Below, in pieces: positions 15,770-25,257 of a DNA stretch of 64,000 nt (the stretch's first letter is position 1; each line of letters opens with the position of its first letter). The DNA comes from Spirosoma sordidisoli (GTDB lineage: Bacteria; Bacteroidota; Bacteroidia; Cytophagales; Spirosomataceae), in the NCBI RefSeq assembly GCF_004138325.1, contig NZ_SBLB01000005.1, positions 496,001 through 560,000 on the forward strand. The letters are read 5' to 3'. The position numbers and the translations under genes are program-made. The notes under the pieces were generated by a model that worked only from the letters and a program-made list of their open reading frames with translations, searched no databases and was not told where the DNA came from.

Positions 15770-18700
15770 TTAGTTAACCAGGACAACGCCCTTGTCTTTG
15801 GCCATCTGGTTGATGCGCATGAGGTTGGTTTCTATGGTCATTTTGAGCTTCCCCAGCTGGGCGTCCACTTCCTGCGTGAGCTGACTACGAACCTCTTCGC
15901 CCTGTTTGGTTGGGCGGAAGTCGCCCTGGGCCTGCTCGCTCATGAGGTGCGCCAGCCGGTTGTTGAGCTTGATACCGTAGTTGAGCGGGTCCTGCACACT
16001 CATGTTCCTGGTCTGGTGAATGTCGTTCTCGATGGTCTTGAGCTCGTCTTCAAACTTCTTAATGACGTCGTTTATGTCTTTGTTCTTCTCGTCGGACCCC
16101 ATCTTGTTTTTGAGATAGGTCAGGTCTTCCTTGATCTTCCGGAGGTTGATGATGCCTTCGTTGGCTTCCGTTACCTTGTTACGCACTTTCATCAGGAAAT
16201 CGAACTGGGCCTGATAGTCGGCCGGTGTCGTTTTCAGCCGGGGGTCTTTGAGGATCTCGAACGGCTGGGTCTGCGATTGCCCGTTTACCGTTAACCTGAC
16301 CTGGTAATTGCCCGGTACGGCTTTGGGACCGAGGTTGGGCGATCCGTAGAAGACCATACCGGGAAAGGTTTTATAGCCGGGGTAGCGCATGTCCCACACG
16401 AAACGGTCGCCCCCCGATTTGACTTTCAGCAGGTCGGCTTTTTCTTTCGCTTTCGTGCTGAACGAGCGGATCAAGGTACCGTTGCTTTCGAGAATGTCCA
16501 GCCTGACCTCCGCAGCCGGGTCAGTTTTTTTGATGAAGTAATGAATCATGACGCCGTTGGGGTGATTTTCGCCTTCGAGCTGCGCGTCGCGTTTGCTGGT
16601 ACCGGCCATGCGGTAGGTAGGCATCGGCTGGTAGAGAATGGCTTCTTTGGCGGCCAGGTCGCTCCTGAGCTGGTGCAGGGGCGTCAGGTCATCGATCAGC
16701 CAGAAGCTACGGCCGTGGGTGGCGGCAATGAGGTTATCGTTCTTGATGGCCAGGTCGTGGATGGGTACCGGAGGCAGATTAAGCTGAAGTTTCGACCAGC
16801 TCTCGCCATCGTCGAACGATACCCAGACGCCCCGCTCGGTGCCGGCATAGAGTAGTCCTTTTCGCTTCGGATCGGCCCGGACCACCCGAACAAACTCGTC
16901 TTTGGGAATCCCTTTGGTCATCACCGTCCAGGTTTTGCCGTAGTCCAGCGTCTTGTAGATGTAGGGCGTGTAATCGCCGAACTTGTACGAAGTAGCCGCC
17001 ACGTAAGCGCCCCCTTTCACGAACGGATTGACCTCCACCGAATTCATCATATTGTACTTCGGCGACACGGAGGGGGTAACGTTCTTCCAGGTTTTGCCGC
17101 CATCTATGGTGACATGGATCAATCCGTCGTCGGACCCCGTCCAGATTTCGCCTTCGGTATAGGGCGACTCGGTAGCGGCAAACACGTTGGCGTAGTACTC
17201 GGCACCCGTGTTGTCCTGCGTAATCGGCCCGCCCGACGATTTAATGGTTTCGGGCTCTCCCCGCGACAGATCGGGGCTGATCACCTCCCAGCTTTCACCA
17301 CCCGTGTAGCTGACGTGCAGATGGTTCGAGCCGGCATAAAGCTTTTTCGGGTTGTGCGGGCTGAAAAAGACCGGGTAATTCCAGTTGAAGCGGTATTTCA
17401 TGGCATCGGCTCCCGAACCGGCGGGCAGGTCGGGGTGTACGTTGGTAGACCGCTCCTGCCCGGTAGCCAGGTCCTGCATGGTCATGTAGCCTTTGTAGTC
17501 GCCCCCGAAAACGACCTCGCTGTTGAGCGGGTCGGGCGCCAGGTGGGCACTTTCGCCGATGGCCAGCGCTACCCAGTCTTTTTCGGTCACGGAAGCGCTG
17601 CCCGTCCGGTGCGAAATCCGGACGCTGGAGTTGTCCTGCTGGGCGCCGTAGATGCGGTACGGGAAATGGTTATCGGTCGAAACGCGGTAGAACTGCGCCG
17701 TTGGCTGGTTGTGGTAAGTTGTCCAGTGGTTGCCGCCATCGGTCGAGACCTGAGCGCCCCCGTCGTCGGCAATCGCCATGCGCTGGTTGTTGGTCGGGTC
17801 GATCCAGAGGTCGTGATGGTCGCCATGGGGCGCATTTTTCAGCTCGAAGGTTTTACCACCGTCTTTCGATACGCCGTAGCTGACGTTCATGACGTAGACA
17901 ATATCCTCGTTCTGCGAGTCGGCATAGATGCGGCAGTAGTACCAGGCCCGTTGCAGCAGCGCGCGGTCCTGATTGATGCGGGCCCAGGTTTTGCCGGCAT
18001 CGTCGGACCGATAAACCCCGCCAGCGTCTTTGTTTTCGATGATGGCCCAAACCCGGCTGGAGTTTTTGGGAGATACCGTTACGCCGATGATGCCGTTGAT
18101 ACCCGAGGGCATGCCCGACTTATCGGAGAGGTTTTCCCAGGTGTCGCCCCCGTCGGTACTTTTCCAGAGTTTGGAGTCGGGCCCGCCACTGTCCATCCGG
18201 TAGCCGTTGCGTTTCATGTTCCAGGTGCTGGCGTACAGGATGCGCGGATTATTAGGGTCGAGCACCAGATCGGCAGCGCCCGCCTGATCGTTGATGTACA
18301 GGACTTTTTTCCAGGTCTGCCCCCCGTCGGCACTGCGAAAAATACCCCGCATCTCATTGGGTTTCCAGAGGTTGCCCATGGCCGCTACGTAGACCAGGTC
18401 GGGGTTTTTGGGGTGAATACGGATGCGGGCAATGTGTTTCGAATCGGTCAGGCCGATGCGTTTCCAGCTGGTGCCGGCGTCGGTCGATCGCCACATTCCC
18501 GTACCCGAAGCCACGTTGTTGCGCAGGGTCTGCTCGCCTTCGCCCACGTAAATCACGTTGGGGTCGCTCTCGGCCACGGCCACCGCGCCAATGCTCCCGC
18601 CGAAGTAGGCATCGCTGATGTTTCCCCAGGTTTGGCCGCCGTCGGTTGTTCGCCAGACGCCCCCGCCAACGGTGCCCATGTAATACAGATTGGGGTTGCC

Positions 18701-18877
18701 GGTCACGCCCGTAACGGTACAGGAGCGCCCACCCCGAAACGGACCCAGCTCCCGCCAGCGCAGCCCCTCGTAGGTGGCCGGGTCGAAGGAGACCGTTGCC
18801 GGTGTCTTTGGCGATTGGCTGTAGACAAACTGGCTAACAAACAGCGAGAGGAAAACGTAAAGGAAAGGTGGCTTCAT
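15770..18877 (-). CDS. Secreted VPS10/sortilin-like BNR-repeat protein
   Basis: This 1035-residue protein starts with a signal peptide (FLYVFLSLFVSQFVYSQ). The body is a beta-propeller made of BNR/Asp-box repeats such as TTDGGQTW, STDAGTSW, SADGGQTW, STDGGDTW, SDDAGKTW and SKDGGKTF, as in sortilin VPS10 domains and exo-acting glycosidases. A C-terminal stretch of about 150 residues is rich in charged helices. The family in Bacteroidota is large and poorly characterised; binding or hydrolysis of glycans or proteins cannot be decided. I chose the ATG at 18877 because the signal peptide begins there. The stop abuts the repeat array. Confidence 0.88.
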   Translation of the reverse strand: MKPPFLYVFLSLFVSQFVYSQSPKTPATVSFDPATYEGLRWRELGPFRGGRSCTVTGVTGNPNLYYMGTVGGGVWRTTDGGQTWGNISDAYFGGSIGAVAVAESDPNVIYVGEGEQTLRNNVASGTGMWRSTDAGTSWKRIGLTDSKHIARIRIHPKNPDLVYVAAMGNLWKPNEMRGIFRSADGGQTWKKVLYINDQAGAADLVLDPNNPRILYASTWNMKRNGYRMDSGGPDSKLWKSTDGGDTWENLSDKSGMPSGINGIIGVTVSPKNSSRVWAIIENKDAGGVYRSDDAGKTWARINQDRALLQRAWYYCRIYADSQNEDIVYVMNVSYGVSKDGGKTFELKNAPHGDHHDLWIDPTNNQRMAIADDGGAQVSTDGGNHWTTYHNQPTAQFYRVSTDNHFPYRIYGAQQDNSSVRISHRTGSASVTEKDWVALAIGESAHLAPDPLNSEVVFGGDYKGYMTMQDLATGQERSTNVHPDLPAGSGADAMKYRFNWNYPVFFSPHNPKKLYAGSNHLHVSYTGGESWEVISPDLSRGEPETIKSSGGPITQDNTGAEYYANVFAATESPYTEGEIWTGSDDGLIHVTIDGGKTWKNVTPSVSPKYNMMNSVEVNPFVKGGAYVAATSYKFGDYTPYIYKTLDYGKTWTVMTKGIPKDEFVRVVRADPKRKGLLYAGTERGVWVSFDDGESWSKLQLNLPPVPIHDLAIKNDNLIAATHGRSFWLIDDLTPLHQLRSDLAAKEAILYQPMPTYRMAGTSKRDAQLEGENHPNGVMIHYFIKKTDPAAEVRLDILESNGTLIRSFSTKAKEKADLLKVKSGGDRFVWDMRYPGYKTFPGMVFYGSPNLGPKAVPGNYQVRLTVNGQSQTQPFEILKDPRLKTTPADYQAQFDFLMKVRNKVTEANEGIINLRKIKEDLTYLKNKMGSDEKNKDINDVIKKFEDELKTIENDIHQTRNMSVQDPLNYGIKLNNRLAHLMSEQAQGDFRPTKQGEEVRSQLTQEVDAQLGKLKMTIETNLMRINQMAKDKGVVLVN

Positions 18878-19130
18878 AGAACGTATAGATTGAGGACAGG
18901 AAATCATAAATAGCTTACACAGAGCTGGTCTTTATAATTTTATTAAACTTAACAATTGTCTATAATTTAATCTGATATCAATCTGTATTTCATTATTTTA
19001 TATTGAAAAATCTATAAAAATCAAAATATGATGGCTGTCGGCTTGGCGGCTCGGCTTGCTGTTGATCGTACGTCGTTACGGACCGCCGGTGTTGGAGACG
19101 GCAACAACTCGCTTACTTTAGGGTTTTCTA

Positions 19131-20783
19131 ATGGCCGATCTGGCCGACTCTTCATTCATGCAAACCCTTCTCGACGAACTCACGCAGCGCACTACCAAAA
19201 CTCAGCTGGGTGGTGGGCAAAAGAAAATAGATGACCAGCACCGCAAGGGCAAACTGACCGCCCGCGAGCGCATCGACTACCTGACCGATTCTGACCGCCC
19301 CTTCGTAGAGATCGGCTTGTTCGGGGGCGAGGGTATGTATGCCGAACATGGCGGCTGCCCGTCGGGAGGGGTGGTGGTGGGTATTGGCTACATCTCGGGG
19401 CGCCAGTGCGTCATTGTGGCCAACGATGCCACGGTGAAGGCGGGGGCCTGGTTTCCGATAACGGCCAAAAAAAACCTGCGCGCCCAGGAAATCGCGATGG
19501 AGAACCACCTGCCCATCATCTACCTCGTCGACAGTGCGGGCGTTTATCTGCCCCTGCAGGACGAGGTGTTTGCCGACAAAGAACACTTTGGCCGAACGTT
19601 CCGGAACAATGCCCAGCTCTCGGCCATGGGAATACTACAGGTGGCAGCCATCATGGGGAGCTGCGTGGCGGGGGGCGCCTACCTGCCCATTATGTCCGAC
19701 GAAGCGCTCATCGTTGAGGGCACCGGCTCTATTTTTCTGGCCGGTCCTTATCTCGTAAAAGCCAGCATTGGTGAAGATGTGGATGCCGAAACCCTCGGTG
19801 GCGCCGTAACCCATACCGATATTTCGGGGGTTGTGGACAACCGCTATCCCGATGATCAGCGTTGCCTCGATGCCATCAAACGGATCCTGTCCCGGACAGG
19901 GCAGCGCGAAACGGCTGGCTTCGACCGCATCGAATCGGCTCCGCCCGCCAAAGAGCCGGCCGATATCTACCAGTTACTGCCGTCGGACCGGGTAAAACCG
20001 TACGATATGCGCGAGATTGTGGATAGACTGGTGGATAAGTCTGAGTTCGATGCCTATAAACCAACCTACGGCCAGTCGCTGCTGTGCGGATACGCGCGTA
20101 TCGACGGCTGGGCGGTAGGGATTGTGGCCAACCAGCGCAAGGTGGTGAAGGCTAAAATACCGAAGCAGGGCGGGGCGCAGAGCCAGCCCGTAGAAATGCA
20201 GATGGGGGGCGTTATCTACGGCGATGCAGCCGATAAAGCCGCCCGGTTCATCATGAACTGCAATCAGAAACGGATTCCGCTGGTGTTTCTGCAGGATGTG
20301 TCGGGCTTCATGGTGGGCAGCCGGGCCGAGCAGGGCGGAATCATCAAAGACGGGGCTAAAATGGTCAGCGCCATGGCCAACTCGGTGGTGCCGAAATTTA
20401 CCGTAGTGATCGGTAACAGCTACGGCGCGGGTAACTACGCCATGTGCGGCCGCGCCTATGACCCGCGCCTGATGGTAGCCTGGCCCACTGCTCAGATGGC
20501 CGTCATGAGCGGGGCATCGGCTGCCAAGACCCTGCTGCAAATTCAGGTGGCTGCGCAGAAAGCGAAAGGGCAGCCGCTCACGCCGGAGCAGGAACAGGCC
20601 CAGCTCGACAAAATCACCGACCAGTACAACGCCCAGCTATCACCCTACTACGCAGCCGCCCGGCTCTGGATCGATGCCATCATAGACCCGCTCCAGACCC
20701 GACAGGTGCTGTCGGAAGGCATCGCGGCTGCCAATCACGCGCCGATCACCAAACCGTTTTCGGTGGGTATTATTCAAACCTAG
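19131..20783 (+). CDS. Acyl-CoA carboxylase carboxyltransferase beta subunit
   Basis: This 550-residue biotin-dependent carboxyltransferase transfers CO2 from biotin to an acyl-CoA. The domain order is the usual N and C carboxyltransferase halves: GKLTARERIDYL, then GGCPSGGVVVGIG, MGSCVAGGAYLPIM and, in the second half, FLQDVSGFMVG and GNSYGAGNYAMCGRAYDP. Length and motifs fit methylcrotonyl-CoA carboxylase beta best, with propionyl- or geranyl-CoA carboxylase as alternatives. No alpha (biotin) subunit lies beside it. It is divergent from the VPS10 gene, with an AT-rich gap of about 250 bases between them. An ATG 27 bases further in could also be the start. Confidence 0.9.
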   Translation: MADLADSSFMQTLLDELTQRTTKTQLGGGQKKIDDQHRKGKLTARERIDYLTDSDRPFVEIGLFGGEGMYAEHGGCPSGGVVVGIGYISGRQCVIVANDATVKAGAWFPITAKKNLRAQEIAMENHLPIIYLVDSAGVYLPLQDEVFADKEHFGRTFRNNAQLSAMGILQVAAIMGSCVAGGAYLPIMSDEALIVEGTGSIFLAGPYLVKASIGEDVDAETLGGAVTHTDISGVVDNRYPDDQRCLDAIKRILSRTGQRETAGFDRIESAPPAKEPADIYQLLPSDRVKPYDMREIVDRLVDKSEFDAYKPTYGQSLLCGYARIDGWAVGIVANQRKVVKAKIPKQGGAQSQPVEMQMGGVIYGDAADKAARFIMNCNQKRIPLVFLQDVSGFMVGSRAEQGGIIKDGAKMVSAMANSVVPKFTVVIGNSYGAGNYAMCGRAYDPRLMVAWPTAQMAVMSGASAAKTLLQIQVAAQKAKGQPLTPEQEQAQLDKITDQYNAQLSPYYAAARLWIDAIIDPLQTRQVLSEGIAAANHAPITKPFSVGIIQT

Positions 20784-20844
20784 CTGGTGCGGCCCTGGCT
20801 TTTGCCGGGTCGTTACGATCCCGGACCCGCCCCCGGACACCCGT

Positions 20845-21042
20845 TCAGACCGTTGGCAGGGTGGGCGTCTCAAACAGAAGCCAGGCAAGCAGAATAGCGA
20901 CGAACAGGTACAGGAAACCGGCGATGGCGCACTTCACCCGGCAGAAGGTACCCTGGTCGGTAGTGAGCGCTTCCCGCGCAAAGCTAATGGTCATAAGTAG
21001 CTGACCCAAAATAGAGAGGACGACGAAAATAGGAAGATTCAT
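20845..21042 (-). CDS. Small two-helix membrane protein, unknown function
   Basis: I do not recognise this 65-residue frame. It has two strongly hydrophobic helices, LPIFVVLSILGQLLMTISFA and IAGFLYLFVAILLAWLLF, separated by a polar loop with two cysteines (CRVKC). The composition is that of a real small membrane protein, and no longer frame competes on either strand. It has a clear ATG. It stands alone between the carboxylase and the two-component genes. A chance frame remains possible. Confidence 0.5.
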   Translation of the reverse strand: MNLPIFVVLSILGQLLMTISFAREALTTDQGTFCRVKCAIAGFLYLFVAILLAWLLFETPTLPTV

Positions 21043-21370
21043 TGCCGTAAAAACCGTACGTGAGAGGAGATAGATACTACTAAATTTTTCTTTAAGATAT
21101 TGACTGTCAGAAGATTGGTTATCGAAGATAGTTCGTTGCAGCGGAAAAAGCAGCCTGCTCGTGGTGTTGTCTAGACTTACTAGATGGGTAGTGTAAATCG
21201 TTGCATATCTAAGACGATCATTTATAAGATATGTAACATAGATTTAGTAGAATATTTATCAATTTTTTTTCAGTGCGATAATCGGCAGGTGAGTAAGGTG
21301 GGTTATTTTGAAAGTAATACTATCATGTTCCGGTTTGGTAGTACCTTTACCCCGTCAAACTGAATTGGTT
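21043..21370. other. AT-rich intergenic gap with no recognised gene
   Basis: This 328-base gap lies between the minus-strand small membrane gene and the plus-strand response regulator. It is AT-rich and probably holds both promoters. TACCTTTA at 21342-21349 resembles a -7 box with one mismatch. I see no conserved frame, RNA gene or repeat. Confidence 0.5.
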
Positions 21371-22063
21371 ATGAGCCTGTCGAAACCCAATATTCTCGTT
21401 GTCGAAGACGAAACGAAAGTGGCGCTTTTTCTCAAAAAAGGCCTGGAAACCCAGTCGTACAGCGTGACTGTGGCGGCCGATGGACGTGAGGGGAAGCGAC
21501 TGATCGGGACCGAACATTTTGACCTGGTTATTCTGGATGTCAATCTGCCGGTGCTGAGTGGGGTTGAACTGGCCCAGTATATCCGTACCCGAAATACACA
21601 GCTCCCCATTCTGATGCTGACAGCGCTCGACTCCACGACCGACAAGCTGATGGGGTTTGAAGCGGGGGCCGACGATTACCTGGTCAAACCGTTCGATTTT
21701 CTGGAGTTGCTGGCCCGCATCCGGGCTTTGCTGCGCCGGGCCACGCCCCCTGACGAAAGCGAGGCCGTACTGAAGATGGCCGATCTTGAGCTGGACCTGC
21801 GCGAGAAAGTAGCCCGTCGTATGGGACAAAGTATCGACCTGACCGCCCGTGAATTTTCTCTGCTCGAGTACCTGATGCGCAACCAGGGCCGGGTCGTGTC
21901 GCGTGTCGACATTGCCTCGCAGGTCTGGGATCTCAACTTCGACACGGGTACTAACGTGATCGATGTTTATATCAACTACCTGCGCAACAAAATCGATAAA
22001 GATGCGCCCGTTAAACTGATTCATACCGTAATCGGCCTGGGCTACGTGCTGAAACAGAAATGA
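21371..22063 (+). CDS. OmpR-family response regulator
   Basis: From the ATG at 21371 the protein has 230 residues. The receiver domain has the acidic pair E12/D13, the phospho-acceptor D56 (in LDVNLP), T84 and K106 (in DYLVKPFDF). The C-terminal half is a winged-helix DNA-binding domain (LTAREFSLLEYLMRNQGRVVS, then INYLRNKIDKD and GLGYVLK). It pairs with the histidine kinase that starts ten bases downstream. The frame upstream of 21371 has no family homology. Target genes are unknown; neighbours give no clear hint. Confidence 0.93.
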   Translation: MSLSKPNILVVEDETKVALFLKKGLETQSYSVTVAADGREGKRLIGTEHFDLVILDVNLPVLSGVELAQYIRTRNTQLPILMLTALDSTTDKLMGFEAGADDYLVKPFDFLELLARIRALLRRATPPDESEAVLKMADLELDLREKVARRMGQSIDLTAREFSLLEYLMRNQGRVVSRVDIASQVWDLNFDTGTNVIDVYINYLRNKIDKDAPVKLIHTVIGLGYVLKQK

Positions 22064-22073
22064 TCGCTGCGCA

Positions 22074-23438
22074 ATGACCATCCGCAATCGACTGACGCTG
22101 CTTTTTACGGCCATCGTATCGGGCTTACTGCTGGTATTCTGCGCTACGATCTACCTGGTTGCCGAACGGCATCGGGAGAACGAATTCCGCGAGCGTCTGC
22201 ATGCCGAAGCCCTGACCTCTGCCGAACTGCTGTTTGGGCCGGATACCATGGGGCGGCAGCTGTATAAGCTGCTGGACAAGAACCACATGACGGTGCTGAA
22301 CGACGAGGAGATCATTATTTACAACCACCGGAACCAGATCGTTTTCGAAAGCGGCACCGATTACCTGACGGTATCGAAAGAGCAGCTCGACGAAGTAAGG
22401 CTGCACAACAGCCTTTACTGGCGGGTAGGCCCCCGCGAGGTGGCGGGCGTGCGCTATTACGACCGCTACCACCGGCTGGTGGTGCTGGCGTCGGGCGTAG
22501 ACAAGTATGGAGTCAGTAAGCAGCGGAATCTGGCCGGCTTGCTGACGGTGGGCTGGCTGCTGGCTACGGCCGTCGTATTTGGGGCGGGCCGGGTCTACGC
22601 CGGTCGGGCGTTGCAGCCGATTCGCCGGATTATCGATCGCATCGATACCATTACGGCCTCGCAACTGGACCAGCGCTTGAAAGAAGGCCCTAACCCCGAT
22701 GAGCTTACCCAGCTGGCCCACCGCTTCAACCGGATGCTCGACCGGCTCGAAGATGCCTTTCAGCAGCAGCGCACCTTTGTCTCGCACGCATCCCACGAAC
22801 TACGGACGCCCCTGACGGCCATTACCGGACAGCTTGAGGTGTCGCTGCTGGCCGACGATGACCTGACCGAGTTACGCACTACTATAGCATCGGTCCTGGA
22901 AGATGTGCGTGACCTGAACCAGCTGACCAACGGCCTGCTGGCACTGGCTAACGTCAGCCTGGACGAAAAAGCGGTAGTGACCGGTCCGGTAGCGCTCGAC
23001 GAACTGACCGAACAGGTCCGGGAGGAGTTGCTTCGGCTCCGGCCTGGCTACAGCGTACAGGTCGTTACCGAGCCGGCCGCGTCGGGGGCCGATGGGTTTC
23101 GGGTAACGGGCAACGAACCCCTGCTCCGAACGGCGCTGTTCAACCTGATGGAGAACGGCGGCAAGTTTTCGCCCAGCCACGAGGTGAACGTGCAGCTGAC
23201 GGCAGACCGGCACATGATCCAGCTGACGGTACAAAACCAGGGTACTCCCATCGACCCCAGCGAACTGCCCGATATATTCAAACCTTTCCGGCGGGGTACC
23301 AATGGCCGCGCTGTACCCGGCCACGGCATCGGTCTGTCGCTGACTCAGCGGATCATCCAGCTGCACCGGGGCCGCATCACGGTCGAGTCGAACGCCGTGC
23401 GCGGCACCACCTTTCAGTTGATGCTCCCACGCGCCTGA
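22074..23438 (+). CDS. Sensor histidine kinase
   Basis: This 454-residue kinase has two membrane helices at about 7-29 and 153-175 with a periplasmic sensor of about 120 residues between them. A HAMP linker follows (LQPIRRIIDRI), then the dimerisation domain with the phospho-acceptor H241 in SHASHELRTPL, and the ATPase domain with N and G boxes (NLMENGGKF, GHGIGLSLTQRII). It works with the response regulator ten bases upstream. It resembles heavy-metal or envelope-stress kinases of the CusS type in layout, but the signal cannot be read from sequence. Confidence 0.93.
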   Translation: MTIRNRLTLLFTAIVSGLLLVFCATIYLVAERHRENEFRERLHAEALTSAELLFGPDTMGRQLYKLLDKNHMTVLNDEEIIIYNHRNQIVFESGTDYLTVSKEQLDEVRLHNSLYWRVGPREVAGVRYYDRYHRLVVLASGVDKYGVSKQRNLAGLLTVGWLLATAVVFGAGRVYAGRALQPIRRIIDRIDTITASQLDQRLKEGPNPDELTQLAHRFNRMLDRLEDAFQQQRTFVSHASHELRTPLTAITGQLEVSLLADDDLTELRTTIASVLEDVRDLNQLTNGLLALANVSLDEKAVVTGPVALDELTEQVREELLRLRPGYSVQVVTEPAASGADGFRVTGNEPLLRTALFNLMENGGKFSPSHEVNVQLTADRHMIQLTVQNQGTPIDPSELPDIFKPFRRGTNGRAVPGHGIGLSLTQRIIQLHRGRITVESNAVRGTTFQLMLPRA

Positions 23439-23538
23439 AGCAGGTGTTCCCCACTTTCTAATGGCTTTCTAACACGGGGTTAATGGGGCTCTAAAGCGGG
23501 TCGGAGACCTTTGTTTCCGCAACCGACCGCTAGTAGCC

Positions 23539-23868
23539 ATGAACCAATACATTCTCGATTACTCCAATCCAGGCAGAGCGAAGCGCCGTTCTGGTCGCAA
23601 TTTCCGGGCGCGGTTGCGCATGTACCGGGTCTATCGACGGATGCTTATGTTGCTGAGCGGTCTGGTCTGTGGCATCTCTTTGCTCAGTCTGGCCCATCAG
23701 CGTACTGAAACGCAGCTGATTCAGCAGCGGTACGATGCGCAGCTGATTCAGTACGACTCGTTGCTGGCCGCTAAGCTGGAAGTAGACCAGCAGCTGGCCA
23801 AGGTGTATCGCCGGCTGTCGCTCGAACCCCGAACCGACCGCGTGCGCTACGCGCCCAGCCGGGACTGA
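23539..23868 (+). CDS. Small membrane protein with coiled-coil tail, unknown function
   Basis: I do not recognise this 109-residue protein. It has a very basic N-terminal part (AKRRSGRNFRARLRMYRVYRR), a single hydrophobic helix (MLMLLSGLVCGISLLSLA) and a heptad-like tail (LIQQRYDAQLIQYDSLLAAKLEVDQ), so it is probably a membrane-anchored coiled-coil protein with its N-terminus in the cytoplasm. It sits 100 bases after the kinase and 77 bases before the SPFH gene, all on the plus strand. It may belong to either unit. Confidence 0.55.
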   Translation: MNQYILDYSNPGRAKRRSGRNFRARLRMYRVYRRMLMLLSGLVCGISLLSLAHQRTETQLIQQRYDAQLIQYDSLLAAKLEVDQQLAKVYRRLSLEPRTDRVRYAPSRD

Positions 23869-23945
23869 CCACGGGCGGCTATCGGTCGTGTGTACCCGGC
23901 AACAGCCGGTTTTTCTGATCAGACCATCCATTCATCACAACAGCC

Positions 23946-24731
23946 ATGAAACCGATCACCATTCTGCATATTGGCTTAGCGGTAGTAACCCTGAGCAGTT
24001 GCGCCATTGTCCGGCAGGGCGAAGTGGGCGTCAGACGAACGCTTGGAAAAATAAACCCGCAAACCCTGCCCGAAGGCGTACAGATTTTCAACCCAATTCT
24101 GACGCGGGTCATCAAAATTCCAACGCGGACCGTCAATCTCGAAGTGCGTGCTCCGTTGCCTTCCAAAGAAGGCCTGACGGTGCAGTCGGAGGTGTCGATT
24201 CTGTACCGCGTTGAAGGAAGCTACGCGCCCCGGATCGTGGAGCAGATCGGGCCCGACTACGCCGAAGTGGTCATACTACCCGTGTTTCGCTCGGCCGTAG
24301 CGGATGTGTCGTCGCGGTACTTTGCCAAGGATATGCATACCGGACAACGGGCCGATATTGAACGGTCTATCCGGGAGGTAATGATGACCCAGCTCAAAGA
24401 TCGGGGCTTTCTGATCGAGTCGGTGCTGCTCAAAAGCATTTCGTTACCCGCGGGCCTGACCAAAGCCATTGAAGATAAACTCGCGGCTGAGCAGGACGCG
24501 CAGCGCATGCAGTTCGTGCTGGACAAAGAACGGCAGGAAGCCCAGCGCCGAATCATCGAAGCCGAAGGCACCCGCGACGCTCAGCGGATTATCAACGAAG
24601 GGCTAACCCCCATGCTGATCCAGTTCAAGGCTATCGAAGCCTTCAACAAGCTGTCGACCTCGCCCAATAGTAAGGTGATTATCACCAACGGTAACTCCCC
24701 CCTGATGCTGTCGGCAGGCAGCGTTCAGTAA
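23946..24731 (+). CDS. Prohibitin/SPFH-domain protein with lipoprotein signal
   Basis: The first residues form a lipoprotein-type signal ending in LSSC, so the mature protein may be lipid-anchored on the periplasmic side. The SPFH/band-7 domain follows (IVRQGEVGVRRTLGKINPQTLPEGVQIF, then VSILYRVEG), and a long charged helix rich in E, A, Q and R makes up the second half, as in prohibitins. SPFH proteins form large membrane-bound rings that organise membrane proteins or proteases. An SPFH protein with a lipobox is less usual than one with a plain helix. The TerB-like gene starts 24 bases after its stop. Confidence 0.88.
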   Translation: MKPITILHIGLAVVTLSSCAIVRQGEVGVRRTLGKINPQTLPEGVQIFNPILTRVIKIPTRTVNLEVRAPLPSKEGLTVQSEVSILYRVEGSYAPRIVEQIGPDYAEVVILPVFRSAVADVSSRYFAKDMHTGQRADIERSIREVMMTQLKDRGFLIESVLLKSISLPAGLTKAIEDKLAAEQDAQRMQFVLDKERQEAQRRIIEAEGTRDAQRIINEGLTPMLIQFKAIEAFNKLSTSPNSKVIITNGNSPLMLSAGSVQ

Positions 24732-24755
24732 ACAACACATAAACCTTTAATCGAT

Positions 24756-25151
24756 ATGGATGCTAACAAAGTAGGTAGTAAACCAGCGCCGTTGACCGCT
24801 GCGCCCGCCGATCTGTACCTGGGCCTGGGTAACGTTGTTTACGCGCTGGCCAAAGTAGACGGGGGTATTGATCCCGAAGAAACCAGACTGGCTCGTCAGC
24901 TACTGGGCGAACAACCCTACGGCGAACTAGCACTTCACACGTTTTTTTTGCTGGAGAACTGCGCCGTTCCGGTAGAGGAAGCCTATGATTTTGCGTTACG
25001 GCGATTTACTACGCACCGTAAATTTTTGACTGTGCCAATGAAAAAACGCTTTGTGAACATCCTGCTGCAAATTGCCGAAGCGCATAACAACACATCCGCC
25101 CGGGAACTGGAACTCATCCAGCGGTTTCGGCACGACCTCGGCCGTCTGTAA
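24756..25151 (+). CDS. TerB-like protein
   Basis: This 131-residue soluble protein resembles the TerB fold: an all-helical, metal-binding domain with an acidic loop (YALAKVDGGIDPEET is typical of the first D-G-x-I-x-x-E motif) and helices ending in LLQIAEAHNNTSARELELIQRF. TerB proteins are named from tellurite resistance but occur widely in membrane stress systems. It follows the SPFH gene closely, so the two are probably one operon. A 25-bp perfect hairpin closes the unit. The exact activity is unknown. Confidence 0.7.
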   Translation: MDANKVGSKPAPLTAAPADLYLGLGNVVYALAKVDGGIDPEETRLARQLLGEQPYGELALHTFFLLENCAVPVEEAYDFALRRFTTHRKFLTVPMKKRFVNILLQIAEAHNNTSARELELIQRFRHDLGRL

Positions 25152-25175
25152 AAACCGCCTGGTACCGATGTGAAG

Positions 25176-25232
25176 TTACGTTTACGCCATAGCCGCCTGG
25201 TTATCAGCCAGGCGGCTATGGCGTAAACGTAA
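25176..25232. terminator. Perfect 25-bp hairpin after the TerB-like gene
   Basis: Arms 25176-25200 and 25208-25232 are exact reverse complements with a 7-base loop. No T-tract follows on the plus strand. It sits between convergent genes and is unusually long for a terminator. Confidence 0.75.
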
Positions 25233-25257
25233 GTTATTGACAGGCAGAGGTGGCTGG

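Noticed and set aside
17114-18913. 599-residue frame opposite the VPS10 gene
   Set aside because: It is the complement of BNR repeats on the real gene strand and has no signal peptide or family match.
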